This document shows, piece by piece, positions 50,365-62,042 of a stretch of DNA of 64,000 nucleotides (the first letter of the stretch is position 1; every line of letters begins with the position of its first letter). The notes under the pieces were generated by a model, which was not told where the DNA came from, did not search any database, and saw only the letters and a program-made list of their open reading frames with translations. Origin of the DNA: Leptobrachium leishanense (Eukaryota > Chordata > Amphibia > Anura > Megophryidae). Both the position numbers and the translations under genes were made by a program. The DNA is taken from the NCBI GenBank assembly GCA_009667805.1, contig CM019065.1, forward strand, positions 150,262,101-150,326,100, given 5' to 3'.

Positions 50365-50555
50365 AGTGGTTCCCAACTGCAGTCCTCAAGTACCCCCTAA
50401 CCGGTCAGGTTTGCCAGATAGCTGAAGCACAGGTGATATGATTTGCTGCTCAGTGATTGCAGGATTCAGTCTGCTTTTCCCCCCAAGTTGATCTGCAAAA
50501 TCTGGCCTGTTGTTCGGGGTACTTGAGGACTGTGGTTGGGAACCACGGTTCTAAA
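50365..50555. mobile_element. hAT-like MITE (CAGTGGTTCCCAAC)
   Basis: The ends GCAGTGGTTCCCAACTGCAG and GTGGTTGGGAACCACGG are inverted repeats. The flanks TTCTAAAAG and TTCTAAAG give an 8-bp duplication if one A slipped. The sister copy is at 18744-18922. Confidence 0.75.
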
Positions 50556-50569
50556 GTATTTAACCATTA

Positions 50570-51965
50570 AATGGAGTGGAGGAATGTTTAGATAAGGCTA
50601 CAGGAAGTCTACACGGCCACTATTCTATTCTCATCCTGCTCGACCTCTCGGCTGCTTTTGACACTGTTGATCACCCCCTCCTTCTACAGACCCTCAACTC
50701 TCTGGGTCTCGGTGACACTGCACTCGCTTGGGTCGAATCCTATTTATCCAACAGGTCCTTCTGTGTGTCCTTTGCTGGAAACTCCTCCTCTTCATTGCCT
50801 CTATCTGTTGGTGTACCTCAAGGCTCTGTCCTTGGTCCTCTGCTCTTTTCCATCTACACCTCCCTGGGCAAAATCATCAACAGCTTTGGCTTCAATTACC
50901 ACCTCTACGCTGATGACACTCAGATCTACCTCTCTACCCCTGATCTCTCTCCCCCTGTCCTTTCAAAAGTCAGTGACTGTTTATCTGGCATCTCCTCCTG
51001 GATGGCCTCCCACCACCTAAAGAGCAACATGTCAAAGACTGAACTCCTACTTATTCCTCCCTCCAATGCCTCCCCACCTCCTGACTTCTCTATCACGGTG
51101 GAGGGTATCACCATTTCCCCATCAAACCAAGTTCGCTGTCTTGGAGTTACACTTGACTCTGCGCTTTCCTTCATCCCCCACATCAAGTCTCTTTCCTCCT
51201 CCTGCCGATACCAACTGCGTAATATTTCCAGAATTCGGTCATTTCTTACCGCTGTCACCACAAAACAACTCATACACGCCCTGGTAATCTCCCGACTCGA
51301 CTATTGCAATAATCTCTTATCTGGCCTCCCTCTGTCCCGCCTCTCCCCCCTACAATCCATCCTGAACGCCTCTGCCAGGCTAATTCACCTCACCCGCCGC
51401 TCTGTCTCTGCCACTCCCCTCTGCGAGTCCCTTCACTGGCTCCCCATCCACTGCAGAATTAAGTTCAAAATCCTTACCTACAAAACCCTCACTAACTCAG
51501 CTCCCCACTACCTGTCCTCACTAATCACCAAATACACCCCAGCCCGCTCCCTAAGGTCAAACAGTGACCTGCGACTAGCTTCTCCCCGTATCACCTCTTC
51601 CCATGATAGACTGCAGGATTTCTCACGCACAGCCCCCACTCTCTGGAACACTCTCCCTCGTACGGTCACACTTTCCCCTAATTTCTCTTCCTTCAAACGC
51701 TCCCTTAAAACATTCCTATTTAGGGAAGCCTACCACCCAACTCACTGACGCAACCATCAATTACTCTCACCTTGCAGTCCTCTCCTCCTGTTTCCAACCC
51801 CAACCCTCCCAGATTGTGAGTTCCTACGGGAATAAGGCCCTCATCTCCTCCTGTACTGTTTGTCAAATGTTGTTCAATGTATTGTAACCCTGTCTATACT
51901 GTGTTTATTGTACAGCGCTGCGGAATATGCTGGCGCTTTATAAATAAAGAATTATAATAATAATA
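50570..51965 (+). mobile_element. L2 LINE 3' half with open reverse transcriptase
   Basis: The element is 5' truncated near 50570 and runs through a 390-codon open frame to its 3' UTR. It ends with TTGTACAGCGCTGCGGAATA and a TAA/ATA microsatellite tail, typical of L2 elements. No stop or frameshift is seen, so it is a recent insertion. The endonuclease is missing. It lies in intron 1 of the presumed VAMP5, in the sense orientation. Confidence 0.9.
50576..51748 (+). pseudogene. L2 reverse transcriptase, 5'-truncated but open
   Basis: 390 codons. [18 protein letters not shown] (first catalytic Asp) is near residue 25, [19 protein letters not shown] near 80, [13 protein letters not shown] (Asp pair) near 113, and [10 protein letters not shown] (thumb side) after that. 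The C-terminal part with [25 protein letters not shown] and [16 protein letters not shown] is diagnostic of L2/Rex1-type elements. The ATG at 50576 is an accident of truncation; the native protein starts far upstream. Confidence 0.9.
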
Positions 51966-52019
51966 TTGTGATGTCCGGGTTACCTGAGATAAGAGATGGC
52001 AGCTGAATGAGATAAAACA

Positions 52020-52575
52020 GGGATCTTAAAATACTTCTAAGGGATCAAATTTTATAGTACGGTGCAATTTCGGGGCAGTTTGTGTAATCAGAAAACTGTA
52101 ATTTCTCCAAATACAGTCGAATTGATGCTAAATACGGTGCAGTTTGGTGTTTTTCAGCGGCAACGAAACTCAGATGTAATGGTTAATCTATTCAGAATGC
52201 CAAAATATAAACTTTCAGAAAACGTTAAATTTTGTTCTATTTTCAGCAAAACGTCTTTTTACTTCATTATTTTTGACTAAATTTTTGTGTTGCAATTCTT
52301 TTTTAAAAGGCTTTTTATTCTGTAACAGACTTTTTTTTTAATCTTCCCCTATTTTGTCTTGTAGGGTTGTTCATTGGTTTAAACACTTCATTAGTAGAAA
52401 AGGAGTGTTTGTTTTTTTGCACTTTGTGGGAATCAACAACATTCAACTTTCTCGTGGGGCTTCGGCGACTCAATCTTTGCCACACTACGGTGAATAGAAT
52501 TCCCCTTAGTTTCAGTAAAAATGGAATGGCCGAAGTGCAAAACAGTGACATTTTGATGCTTTGTAAAGAACCCTT
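52020..52575. mobile_element. MITE of the GGGGTTATTCA family, worn
   Basis: The interior blocks TAATGGTTAATCTATTCAG and TTTCAGCAAAACGTCTTTTT and the right end TTTGTAAAGAACCCTTCTAA match the family. The left end is poorly kept. Confidence 0.55.
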
Positions 52576-52589
52576 CTAATCTACCCCCT

Positions 52590-52833
52590 GGTGAAGCCCT
52601 TTCAATACATCCCACACAATACAAAGTGTGTTGGCTGCCTGACCCATAGACCCCATTATATGCCCGATGACACATAGTGAGCAGTAAGTGATGTAAACTG
52701 CCCCCAGTATCTTAACAGAAAAATCACACAATGAATAGACCCAGAGAAAAACAAAGCACAAGTAAGATATCTGCATCATAAAACAATAAGAACCTGCTTT
52801 TTTATTTTTTTGGGGAAGTGTCCCCTTTAAGAG
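52590..52833 (-). mobile_element. MITE, reverse copy of 8361-8605
   Basis: The right end AAGTGTCCCCTTTAAG is the complement of the left end of the 8361 element. The interior words GTAAGATATCTGCATCAT and AAAATCACACAATGAATAG align with it in reverse. Confidence 0.6.
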
Positions 52834-53206
52834 TTTCATTTTGTTTACCCTTTTAAAACACCCAACCATTTAAGAGAAATTTGAATTAACAGTTCTAAGA
52901 ACAATGTTCAAACTCTATTGACATTCTATGCACATCTTGATAGTCTTAAGTTAAGCAAACGTTCTCTGTGGGGACATAGGCTACTGTGCCAACCATTGCC
53001 TCAGCTGTTTTCACCTTAGGAGGCTGACATCTTTATTTCCCCAGAGAGGGGGGGGGGGCACAGAACCTGTCTCGAGTATAGGCAAGGGTGTCTGTGCTGG
53101 CCGGTGTTCGGACACGTGAAGGTGGATGGAGCTTCCATCACATTTGATCATATTGATCTGACACCCCCAGTGAGACTGTGCACAATTTTAAGTTTTTTTT
53201 TTTTGT

Positions 53207-53400
53207 GAAAGTATTTTACCAGGAAGGATACATTGAGATTTCTCTTTTTTTCAAGTATGACCTGGGTGGAGAGTATGTACCGTTAGGTGTCTTGCCCAAG
53301 GACACTTACTGGAGAGGTGCTCTTGCCAGGATCGAACCTGTGTCTCCACAAGCTCTCTGCACGCAGAGCAGTGATGTTACCTCTACTCCACCCAGCCGGT
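53207..53400 (-). mobile_element. tRNA-derived SINE, near full length
   Basis: On the minus strand: CCGGCTGGGTGGAGTAGAGG (A-box region), AGGTTCGATCCTGGC (a B-box close to the GGTTCGATCC consensus), then AGTGTCCTTGGGCAAGACAC and the tail CTCAATGTATCCTTCCTGG. It is about 195 bp and better preserved at the B-box than 7792-7992. Confidence 0.75.
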
Positions 53401-53491
53401 GGTATCAGGGATGGCAAAACTGATACTGCTTTGGTCCACATGTAAATTATCTCATTGCATTTGCCAAACATTCCCATTCATCCTGACTGAA

Positions 53492-54096
53492 AGGGGTTAT
53501 TCAGAAAGCACCGAAATTTCAGTGCTTTCTGGTTCAGTGCACATTTGTTCTATTTCGCTGACCCAAAGTGACCGTCGAACTGCAGGGAAAAAAAAAATGG
53601 AGAACTCTTCTAATCGGTGTTTAAATCAATAAAAATGCATTAAAATGCGTCTAATAAAAAAGGTCTGTTACGGAATTTTTTTTAAAAACGCTTTTTAAAA
53701 TAATTTGGGAAGAAAAAAGAAAAAAAAAAAAAAGACTCTAAAAAGATGTTCCGAAATAGACGGTTTGCTGAAAATGAAGAGAATAAAAAAGTAAAAACGA
53801 TAACGTTTTTTTACATTTATACCGATGTGATTCGCCTGTTTAAACCGGTCTGACTGAATCCGCACTCGAAGCAAGGCATTTCACTGACACTTCGGCGTTC
53901 TTTGCCTAGATTAACCATTACTTCTCTATGGGACAATTTCACTGCCACAGAAGATCGCTGATATGCGGTGAACTGCACCGTATCGGTCAATGCGCCAGAA
54001 TTTGGCGAATTGACAACTTAATGAATGGAACAACTGCCACGAAAGTGCACCATACAGCAAAATTCTCTGTTCGGGCTGCTTGAATAACACCTTACG
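53492..54096. mobile_element. MITE of the GGGGTTATTCAGAAAGCACCG family
   Basis: The ends are GGGGTTATTCAGAAAGCACC and GCTGCTTGAATAACACC. The interior has the family TAGATTAACCATTACTTCTC and CAATTTCACTGCC blocks. Confidence 0.7.
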
Positions 54097-54940
54097 TCTT
54101 CTGGATTAGATGCCTCCTAGCCACTGATTTTAGGAGAGAATGAAAAAAATAATTTTACATTCTTTTGCTCCCTTACACGGCTGTATTATTGTAACCTGAG
54201 CGATTTCAGGGCCCCCTACATACTCTTTTAATCACGCTTCAAGTATGTGTCTAGCAAGACTGATGTAACATAATATAAGGGAGAATAAACAACCGACAAG
54301 CAGTTGTGAAACCTGAGCTGGCTGCTTTGCATTTCGACTCGGAAACCTGTTTGCCTTGGGAAAGGATTACACACCTCAAATTATACGGTTAACCCGAGCA
54401 GGTGTAAGCACAGAGCCTGTGTGACCTGACTGTAACCGTTCGAGAACACACACAAACTAGAAACCTATGCGTAATATTGCGCCAAGTCTTGTAACTCTGC
54501 ATGTGATGACATCGTGTGATGTCATCCCCAAAGATGGTGGATTTTTTTTATTCCACCCTACCTTTTTGTCTCTGTTCACTGGATGCCTTGCATAGCTCAA
54601 TGAAAATACTACTAATGTTTGATTTAAAGTTCACGGGCAGGGCTTTTTTTGTTTTAGAACAATAGGTCTGGTTATATACTCAAGCTGTCAGTAAGAGTAT
54701 TGGTGCTACATTGTAATGTCTCCAGCATTACCAGGTTATGTAAAAGATATTGAAACCATGAATTTCCATTTGTAAACAACAAATGATTGACAGGAAGATG
54801 GATTTAACCCATCCCCACGGCAAGGGGTTAAACCCCCCCCAAAAAAAACTCTTACCCCTGTAATGGCCAGGTGCACTTTTTTTTCTGCAATATCCCATCT
54901 GGTGTGGGTATTGCATTGGTCTTAAAGATCAATTCAATAT
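54097..54940. other. Intronic sequence without a recognised feature
   Basis: No supported coding region. Short C and A runs near 54833-54848. If VAMP5 exon 1 is correct, this is intron 1. Confidence 0.4.
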
Positions 54941-55019
54941 CTCCAGTGGTTCCCAACTGAGGTCCACAAGTAACCCTAACAGGCTAGATTTTGCAGGTCA
55001 CCTTTGAACAAGGAGATGA

Positions 55020-55285
55020 TCACATCAGGTCATTGGCAGAGTGAAGTGGAAGGGATGGAATATACTTGCTAATAAGGGAGATGTAGGAAGCGGCGCGGTT
55101 ATGGAGAGCTTTGTATGTGAGCGCCAATATTTTGGATTGGAGTCTATAGGAAATAGGGGGGGAGGTGTGACCGGTGCGAGATGTGAGGTGGATGAACCTG
55201 GCACAGGCATTCATTAGAGACTGCAGATGGTGAATCTGGGATCTCTTAAGGCCAGCAAGAAGGGGGTTACAGTAGTCCAAGGCGA
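55020..55285 (-). pseudogene. L2 LINE C-terminal fragment
   Basis: The minus-strand frame reads MDYCNPLLAGLKRSQIHHLQ, then CARFIHLTSRT and KILALTYKALHNRA, the same region as residues 240-320 of the L2 copy at 50576. It is much more diverged in sequence. The fragment is about 265 bp. Confidence 0.85.
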
Positions 55286-55408
55286 AAGATTACAAGAGCT
55301 TGGCTGAACATTTTAGCAGAGTCCTGATTAAGACAGGGACAGAGATGTGCAATGTTTTGTGTTTTTTTTCTTTCTAGGTGGAAGTGGCAAGATTTGGTTA
55401 TTGACTTA

Positions 55409-56585
55409 TTAACCCCTTAACGCCGCAGGGCGTTCCATGCCATCCTGCATTTGGCGGGCTTTAACGCCGCAGGACGACATGGAACGTCCTCGGTGTTAGG
55501 AGCCCAGCCGGAGGTATACTTTCCTCCCCGGCGGCTCCCACGCAGATCTGGCTTCGATGAAGCCTGATCTGCGTCTTTTCTAGCCTCCCGGCACACGGAC
55601 GTCATCGCGCTGGCGCGATGATGTCAGTTTCAGGCCCCCCCCCCCCCGCCGGAGCAAGGGGAAGCGCCTGGAGGGGAGGGATCCTTCGGATCCCTCTATC
55701 TCCCCATCGCCGGGGGCTACAAGGCTGTGGCCAGCATCGCTGGAACGGCACAGCCTGACCTTTCCAGCGATGTATGGGGGCTAACCCATTAGTTGCCAGG
55801 TCGCGACCAGGCACTAATTTGTGCCCGATCGCGGCCGCCATCTTGGATGGCAGCCCCCACCTCTGGGTCCCCCCCCCGTGTCAACTGACTCATCGCGCCA
55901 TGCGCGATGATGTCAGTTAACTGGGGAAGCCCCTAGCGGCAAAGGAGATAAAGAGGTTCAAATAACCCCCCTATCTCCTGATCGGTGGCAGCTAGGGGGT
56001 CATGCCTGATATCGATGGAAAGGTCTGAGCATGGCCTTTCCAACAATATCAAACATGATAAAGAAAAAAGTAAAAGTGTTTAAAAATAAAAACGTGCTTT
56101 TTTTTTTTGATGCAGCATTATTGTTCACATTTCAATTATAATGTGAACAATGATGCTGCAATGATTTTTTTGGGGGGGGGGGGTTTTAGCTAAAATCACG
56201 TAATTTCTCCCCCCCCACCCAAAAAAAAAAAAAAAAAAAATGGGTTCCCAAGTCTACGCCATAGAATATAGCCGCAAAGGATCGGATAGTAAAATGTGAA
56301 AAAAACAAAACACTTTACACACTGTGGATGATTGAAATTTTATTGAAAATTCACATTTTTTTTACATTTTTTGTTATAGCATTCTGTCAGGACATGACGT
56401 TTATATAGAATTATGATATATTATTAATCTTCCGAGTCTGCCGGAAAGAACGATATATAATTTGTCTGGGTGGTATAATAAGTGACTTAAAACCGCGTTT
56501 AAACATGATGAGCAAAAACTTAAGCAAACTTCACTTCCGAAAGAGCGCCAAAGTTGTAAAATTACTCCCGTCCTTAAGGGGTTAA
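55409..56585. mobile_element. TTAA-flanked piggyBac-like element B (complete)
   Basis: TTAA at both edges (55409-55412 and 56582-56585), with ends CCCCTTAACGCCGCAGGGCG and the complement of CCCCTTAAGGACGGGAG. The left 600 bp holds serial stems, for example 55423-55485, 55604-55623, 55738-55775 and 55884-55920. The right half holds the family hairpin (56112-56160) and blocks also found in elements A and C. It gives the uninterrupted sequence at the point where the LTR entered element C (TATACCACCCAGACAAATT, read in reverse). Non-coding. Confidence 0.8.
56112..56160. repeat. Conserved hairpin of the TTAA elements
   Basis: The arms TGCAGCATTATTGTTCACATT and its partner pair with one mismatch around an 8-nt loop (TCAATTAT). 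The same structure recurs at 2946-2998, 5088-5129 and 24069-24120. Confidence 0.85.
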
Positions 56586-57312
56586 TGTGAGTGAAGGAGG
56601 AGATCTGAGTTGAAGTGGACACAGAGGCAACGAGCCTGTGAAGTAGAAGTACTGATGGGTGCAGGACTGTTGACGGTCAGGGTGGCACCTGTTGGCAGAC
56701 ATGGTGGAACCCAAAGCTATAGATTTTGTTTATGGGTGCTAGTGGTTTGGTGTAGTGGTCAATGGCCCATTGGGGCATGCCGTTTCTAGCCTAATCTTGC
56801 ATATCTGGGAGGCACCGGCACGCTGCTGAATTAGATTCCCATTCCAGCCCGGCCACACTCAAGGCAGAGTAGCCAGGGGTGGGACACAGCAGCACGGAGT
56901 GCCGAGACACACATCATCTTGACAGTTTAAGGGGAGTGTCTATTAGATTTTATTCAAATGGGAACGATCGCTAGTCTGATGTAGTCGCACCAAGTTGTCC
57001 GATGGAAGTTGGAAGCGGGTTGAATATCCTGTGTTGCGGGATTAGTCTGACTACGGATGATTTGTTAAATCGCACAAATACAGATCCAGTGGATGACCAG
57101 CCTAAAATGTTCACATAAAACTGGTGGTTTGTTTTTTTAATTTTATCTTTTGTGTGAGAAAAGTAATCTCCAGTTAATTCAGTATTGTCGTCAGGTCACT
57201 CAGCGCTTTAAAGATCAAACAATCTGACTGGTTATCACCTGGCAAACATGTGACCTGTGACACTTGAGATGCTGTTTGATCAATGTAAGCTTTTTTTTTT
57301 TTCTCCCTTCAG
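56586..57312. other. VAMP5 intron 1, part adjoining exon 2
   Basis: Largely unique-looking sequence ending in a strong polypyrimidine tract (57290-57310) and CAG. No repeat identified. Confidence 0.5.
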
Positions 57313-57456
57313 TCGAAGCAAAACCAGAATTTAGAGCTGTGTCAAAAAGATGCAGAAGAGGTGAAAATATTGATGAAAAACAACGTTGAAAAAGTGTTTG
57401 AGAGGGAAGGGAAACTGTCTGATCTGGAGGAACGATCCAATGATCTTCTTAGCAAG
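57313..57456 (+). CDS. vamp5: VAMP5 exon 2 (N-terminal half of the SNARE motif)
   Basis: VAMP5 (myobrevin) is a plasma-membrane and vesicle R-SNARE-like protein that rises during muscle differentiation in mammals. The exon follows a TTCTCCCTTCAG acceptor and ends AAG before GTATGT (57457), giving 48 codons in phase 0. It reads SKQNQNLELCQKDAEEVKIL, then MKNNVEKVFEREGKLSDLEE and RSNDLLSK, which matches human VAMP5 in spacing (RCQQ, MRNN, KVLER, KLAEL, RSDQLL). The zero-layer Arg is at 57403-57405. The exon with the SNARE C-terminus and anchor is not in the window. Confidence 0.93.
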
Positions 57457-57980
57457 GTATGTTTCACTTGTTAGTCTGACACTTTTGCATCATTCCCAGA
57501 CTGATGGAGAACTCAAACCATTGAATGCCGCCTCATTGTTTATATAGTGCAGTGTTAAAATTTTATTTATATAAAAACACTTTTAGAAATATTCAGAATA
57601 CTACACATAAAAACACAAATTGTACATTCTTGCATAATTTCCTCAAGTGCTACCTTCAATTACATAAAGCGTAACATATACGCACACTTAACACACTTAT
57701 GGTGCGTAAAACCACCCTGTCATCCTAATGGTCCCAGACTTCAGCAATCCCCCAAATTCTCCCTAAAAATAATTCTGCTTCCTTAACAGCCTCTAGCTTA
57801 AAGGTTCCATGCACCCCTAGTTTCTCTCACCCCCTCATTGTTTTGCACATCCCAACTGCCAGACCTAACTATTCATATTCGCCTCAAGATATTTTCCATC
57901 TTTGTGGTCATAAAGAGAAAGAATGTGCATATATGTGCCTATAAATAAAAACCTAAACCCATACTCCCAGTTTTATATAA
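57457..57980. other. VAMP5 intron 2, first part
   Basis: No exon resembling the C-terminal SNARE half is seen from here to the end of the window, so intron 2 exceeds 6.5 kb unless the gene is truncated. Confidence 0.45.
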
Positions 57981-57984
57981 ACTT

Positions 57985-58840
57985 TTTTATTGTAATAAAG
58001 TTTTATTGAAAATGTTATGAGCAGTACAGAATGGTAAATGATAGCGGACAGTGGATACATGAAGCACGGTGTACATGGGGCAAACAAGCACAGTAAAAGG
58101 CCTAACATGTTGCGGTACATTGCGGCATAGATGGTAAAATGCAAGACAGGAATACAAAATGGTGGGGCTCAATTGTCTTGTGGCCCACTTATAGGGTAGA
58201 CAGAAGGTAGATTGGGCGTTGAGCAAATGGGTACTTTAGCATTCCGCAAGAGAGGTGTGTAGCGAGACTGGTGCGCCTAGGGCACAGAGATATACACGAG
58301 AGGAGGTCACAGGCAATGTCAAAGAGAGGCACTCCCACGCAAATGGTTACATGAACATTTGCACAGGTTACAGGATAGGGAGGAGAACAACCCAGCATAG
58401 ACAGGGGGCCGGGAGGTTCATGGTCACAATATGGAGGTCAGGACAGGTGTGTAGGAGGAGGCTCAGGGCACACAGGGTGAGGGGGGGGTGGGCTCAGAAC
58501 GGGTGGACAGGCCGATCGCCAATAAAACCAGTTGGCTGAGGTGCTGATCGGTGGTGCCAGAGGCCCCATGGAGGAGGTCCTCCACATTCGGCAGGTTCTG
58601 AATCTCCTGGAGCCATTCGTTAACAGTGGGTACCAAAAGGGGACTTCCAGTGTCTGGGTATAACGGCCTCAGCCGTATTCAGGAGTTGAACATCACAGAC
58701 TAAAAACTCCCTGGACATTCTAGGAGGTGTGGTGTAAGAGCATGGAGGTTGGGGTTAAATCCGGGGGTGCTGCCGAGACCTTGCAGATGGTGTCATGGAT
58801 CATATGGCTGTGGCTGCTCCAAAGCAAAACAAAATGAAAA
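57985..58840 (-). mobile_element. L1/Tx1-like LINE 3' end
   Basis: On the minus strand, about 58660-58555 encodes SPLLVPTVNEWLQEIQNLPN followed by VEDLLHGASGT, which resembles the C-terminus of L1-type ORF2 proteins. Non-coding sequence follows to an AATAAA-containing end near 57985-58005. The upstream part is broken by stops. The clade call is tentative. Confidence 0.5.
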
Positions 58841-60119
58841 CCACCGATTAAATTTCTAAATTAGGACTCGATGGTAATGTAAAACATAGCCATAATTGAA
58901 GTGTATATGGAACAGCAAGCAGAAGTAGTACCTCAAAAGGAGGATTACAATTTTTATTATGCTTTATAGAACACCAGATTCCACAGCACTGGGCAAGATC
59001 AGTGTACAATGGGGTTGATACAGTGTGATTCAGTGGACCCTGTTCCTAAGGGAGTTTACTATCTGAGAAATCACATTACTTGTGAGCTAGGCACATCTAT
59101 ATTGTTGGGTGTCTTGCCCAGGGACATTTGCTGGTGTGGCCCTTTGGCTGCGATCTGAGCCTGCTTTCCATGATTGTAGAGCAGCGACAGGAGTGGTGAG
59201 GAGGTTGAAACCGCATTGTTGGAGGGGTAAAACAACCACACCCTGCTCTTTTTAGAGCAATACAAGGAGCTCATTATAAGGCTATGGAGAGGCATATTAT
59301 TATTCCTCGGATGCCTTCCTTAAACAGGCTAAAAATCAGTGTTAATTTTTCTTGTTTGTATTTCCCCACCCTGGTTTTCACCCTCTCCATCTTTAAACAC
59401 AATAAGGCTCTGGTACCCATCATTTACGGATCTTTGCACCCTTTATGACCCTTACAGCATCATTTTGTTAGAATAGTGCTAACACTCAGTGATTGGATCT
59501 TACCCAGTTTACACATGTACAAATTGACCCAAATATAGCGAGAGACAAAAATGTCCGGGATTAGAAATCATGAGGGTCTGGAAATTAAGAATAAAACCTT
59601 AGGGTAAATCTATAGCAATTAGTTATAAAGCATCAACATATTCCAGAGCTGTACAGAGAGTACTCGATATTTACTGAATGTTTACAGAAGGATGACGATA
59701 TCCGGGGGTACTGGTATTGTTTTTATATTTGGCCTTTATTTTAAATGTACAATAAATACAAAATAGAGTTAAGCTAGAAAAAGGAAGAACAAAGCGAGGT
59801 GTCTGGAGGAAATGATTGTTTATGCAATACGTTGGCATGTACAATGCTTATTGTTTGGGGTGAGAGCTGCTGAATAGGAAGTAACAATAAACTGGAAGCA
59901 TGATTTTAAGAAATCCCTCGTCACCTCTCAGAAGTTTATTTTTTTCCTCATTTCTTGGAAATCCCTGCCACCTCTTTACTTGATAACTAACTTATCCGTG
60001 CCTTTTACATTTCTAAAAAGGTACTATGTAAAGAGTTAATGCACATGCCATTTACTCATTATATAAACCCATGTCTCCATATATGTCATTCTTAATCTAA
60101 ACAGAGGGAGAATGGGAAA
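58841..60119. other. Intronic sequence with weak LINE/SINE-tail pieces
   Basis: Near 58950-59120 and 59630-59660 there are words typical of L2-like tails (CACAGCACTGGGCAAG, ATATTCCAGAGCTGTACAG). No coding region is supported. Confidence 0.4.
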
Positions 60120-60127
60120 GTTCTCAG

Positions 60128-60984
60128 TAGAGATGTGCAATTCGTTTCGCTCCGAATTGAAATGCATACTAAATTCACCATTTTCGTATTTCGGGAGCAT
60201 TTTTGTGATTCGGTTCAGTTGGTTTTTCTTTTTTTTATTGCTTATTTAATTTAAGAATGGGAAGTAGATTACTACCCATAGAATGAAAGTTTCTTTACTT
60301 ATTCTTTTAGGATTTTGTTTTGGGGTGAAATTTTAGGTTTCCCAAATGTTTTTTTTAAAAGAAACCAGGCTTTTTAACCCATAGATTTCAATGCAGCATA
60401 TGAATCCACACACTGCTGGGAAGTGTCTTGCTGCAGTATAATGCAGCATATGAATCCACACACTGCTGGGAAGTGCCACGCTGCAGTATAATGCAGCATA
60501 TGAATCCACACACTGCTGGGAAGTGCCACGCTGCAGTATAATGCAGCATATGAATCCACACACTGCTGGGAAGTGCCACGCTGCAGTATAATGCAGCATA
60601 TGAATCCACACACTGCTGGGAAGTGCCACGCTGCAGTATAATGCATCATATAAATCCACACACTGCTGGGAAGTGCCTCGCTGCAGTATAATGCAGCATA
60701 TGAATCCACACACTGCTGAGAAGTTCCTGGCAGTGTGCGGAGTCACATGCTGCATTAATTATACTGCAGAGAGGTGCTGCACTGAAACCTATGGGTTAAA
60801 AAGCCTGGTTTCTTTAAAAGTTAGAAAACCTAAAATTTTACCCCAAAAAAAATCCTAAAAGAATTAATAAGCAGTAAAAACTAAAAGAACTCATAAACCA
60901 ACTGATCCGAATCACTGAAATCAAAACAAAAAGGGGAAAAAAAAAACTGTCCGAAATGGAAAAAAAAAGTCATGCACATCCCTA
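60128..60984. mobile_element. hAT element with 50-bp tandem array
   Basis: The ends TAGAGATGTGCA and TGCACATCCCTA, with the exact 8-bp duplication GTTCTCAG on both sides (60120-60127 and 60985-60992), identify a hAT insertion of 857 bp. The two halves are further inverted (AACCAGGCTTTTTAACCCAT and its complement), so the element is a large fold-back with the tandem array in its loop. Confidence 0.92.
60391..60740. repeat. 50-bp tandem repeat, 7 copies
   Basis: Units of 50 bp start ATGCAGCATATGAATCCACA and end GCTGCAGTATA. They begin at about 60391, 60441, 60491, 60541, 60591, 60641 and 60691. The middle units are identical or nearly so. The 111-140 codon minus-strand frames here are translations of the array. 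Confidence 0.95.
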
Positions 60985-61095
60985 GTTCTCAGAGGCACAC
61001 TGTTTAGATCGGACCCAAAACTTTTTCTTACATAAAATGTTTGAGCAGTGTATACTTAGGGCTAGATTACAATCCCGATGCTAAAAATGGGGACA

Positions 61096-61522
61096 AAGGC
61101 TAGGGTCAGACTAACGCATTTTTTGCGTTGTCCGTGAAAAAGTGCGTTCGAACGAATGGACGCATTTTTCACGGAATACGCGATAGCGGTCATACGATGC
61201 GCATTTTCGTCCGTGATTTTGTACGGATCATCAATAAAACACTTTGTGTCTGGACGTTATGTTGGCCGGACATTAGCAGCATCTGACATCTCCTAATCAC
61301 GCTCACACGCAGCTAGCAGACGCAGCGCACTCTGTACGTCCGTACTAGCGGTTCTACGTTCTTGCAAAAATGCGTTAGTTTGCCACTTGCGTTGCGCAGC
61401 CGCACTTTTGTGCGGCCGTTCTTCGTATGCTGCCCGGCATTGGACGTCATTTGCTGCTAGCACGGCCGTGATTTAGTGCTACTAAACGCACGTTAATACT
61501 GCGTTAGTCTGACCCTAGCCTA
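61096..61522. mobile_element. MITE of the GGCTAGGGTCAGAC family
   Basis: The ends are AAGGCTAGGGTCAGACTAAC and GTTAGTCTGACCCTAGCCTA. The full interior is close to those of 43206-43626 and 36107-36535. Confidence 0.85.
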
Positions 61523-62042
61523 AGGAGAAGAACCTGCATTGTGACGTGGAGCTAAGTGCCGCCGCGAGCATCCCCTCCATGGAGTCCATTGAGGCTGCTT
61601 GTCACATGACCTGCAGGATCTCGCCTCGCGAGATCCGGAAGGTCGGAGTAGTGATTCACGGAGGGACTCTTTCCTCCCCCCCCCCCATCTCTCTCTGCTT
61701 CCAGTGGCAAGACGGAGTCGCTGTTCTCGCCATTGGGTGAGAGGTTAGTCTGAGATTTTTTGGTTTGTTTTTTTTGGGGGGGGGGGGTTCAGTTAGCACC
61801 AGGTCCTAGCTTTGGTTAACCGCAGCAGGATGTTAATTAGCGTTTAACGGGTTGCGCTGCCCAGGTTAAGCACAGGGAGTGCAAAGTACCACAAGCTTGT
61901 GCTGAAAAGTGCAAGATCCGAATTGCTAATGAGTTTTTTTATAGGGTTGCACCGATACCGGGGGATACTGGGGCCGATACCGGGTACTGCAGGAGTACTT
62001 GGTACTCGTGCAGTACCCCCCGATATTTTTCCCGATACCAGA

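Noticed and set aside
53207..53400. A functional tRNA gene
   Set aside because: The B-box is good, but the head does not fold into a clear cloverleaf by eye and it continues into a SINE body and tail. It is a SINE.
54097..54940. A host exon in a unique stretch
   Set aside because: No frame with splice sites and a recognisable domain.
60391..60740. CRISPR-like regular array
   Set aside because: Units are contiguous 50-bp tandem copies without unique spacers, inside a transposon of a vertebrate genome.
60333..60755. 140-codon minus-strand frame with 16-17 residue repeats
   Set aside because: It is the 50-bp DNA array of a hAT element read through. It is not a repeat protein gene.
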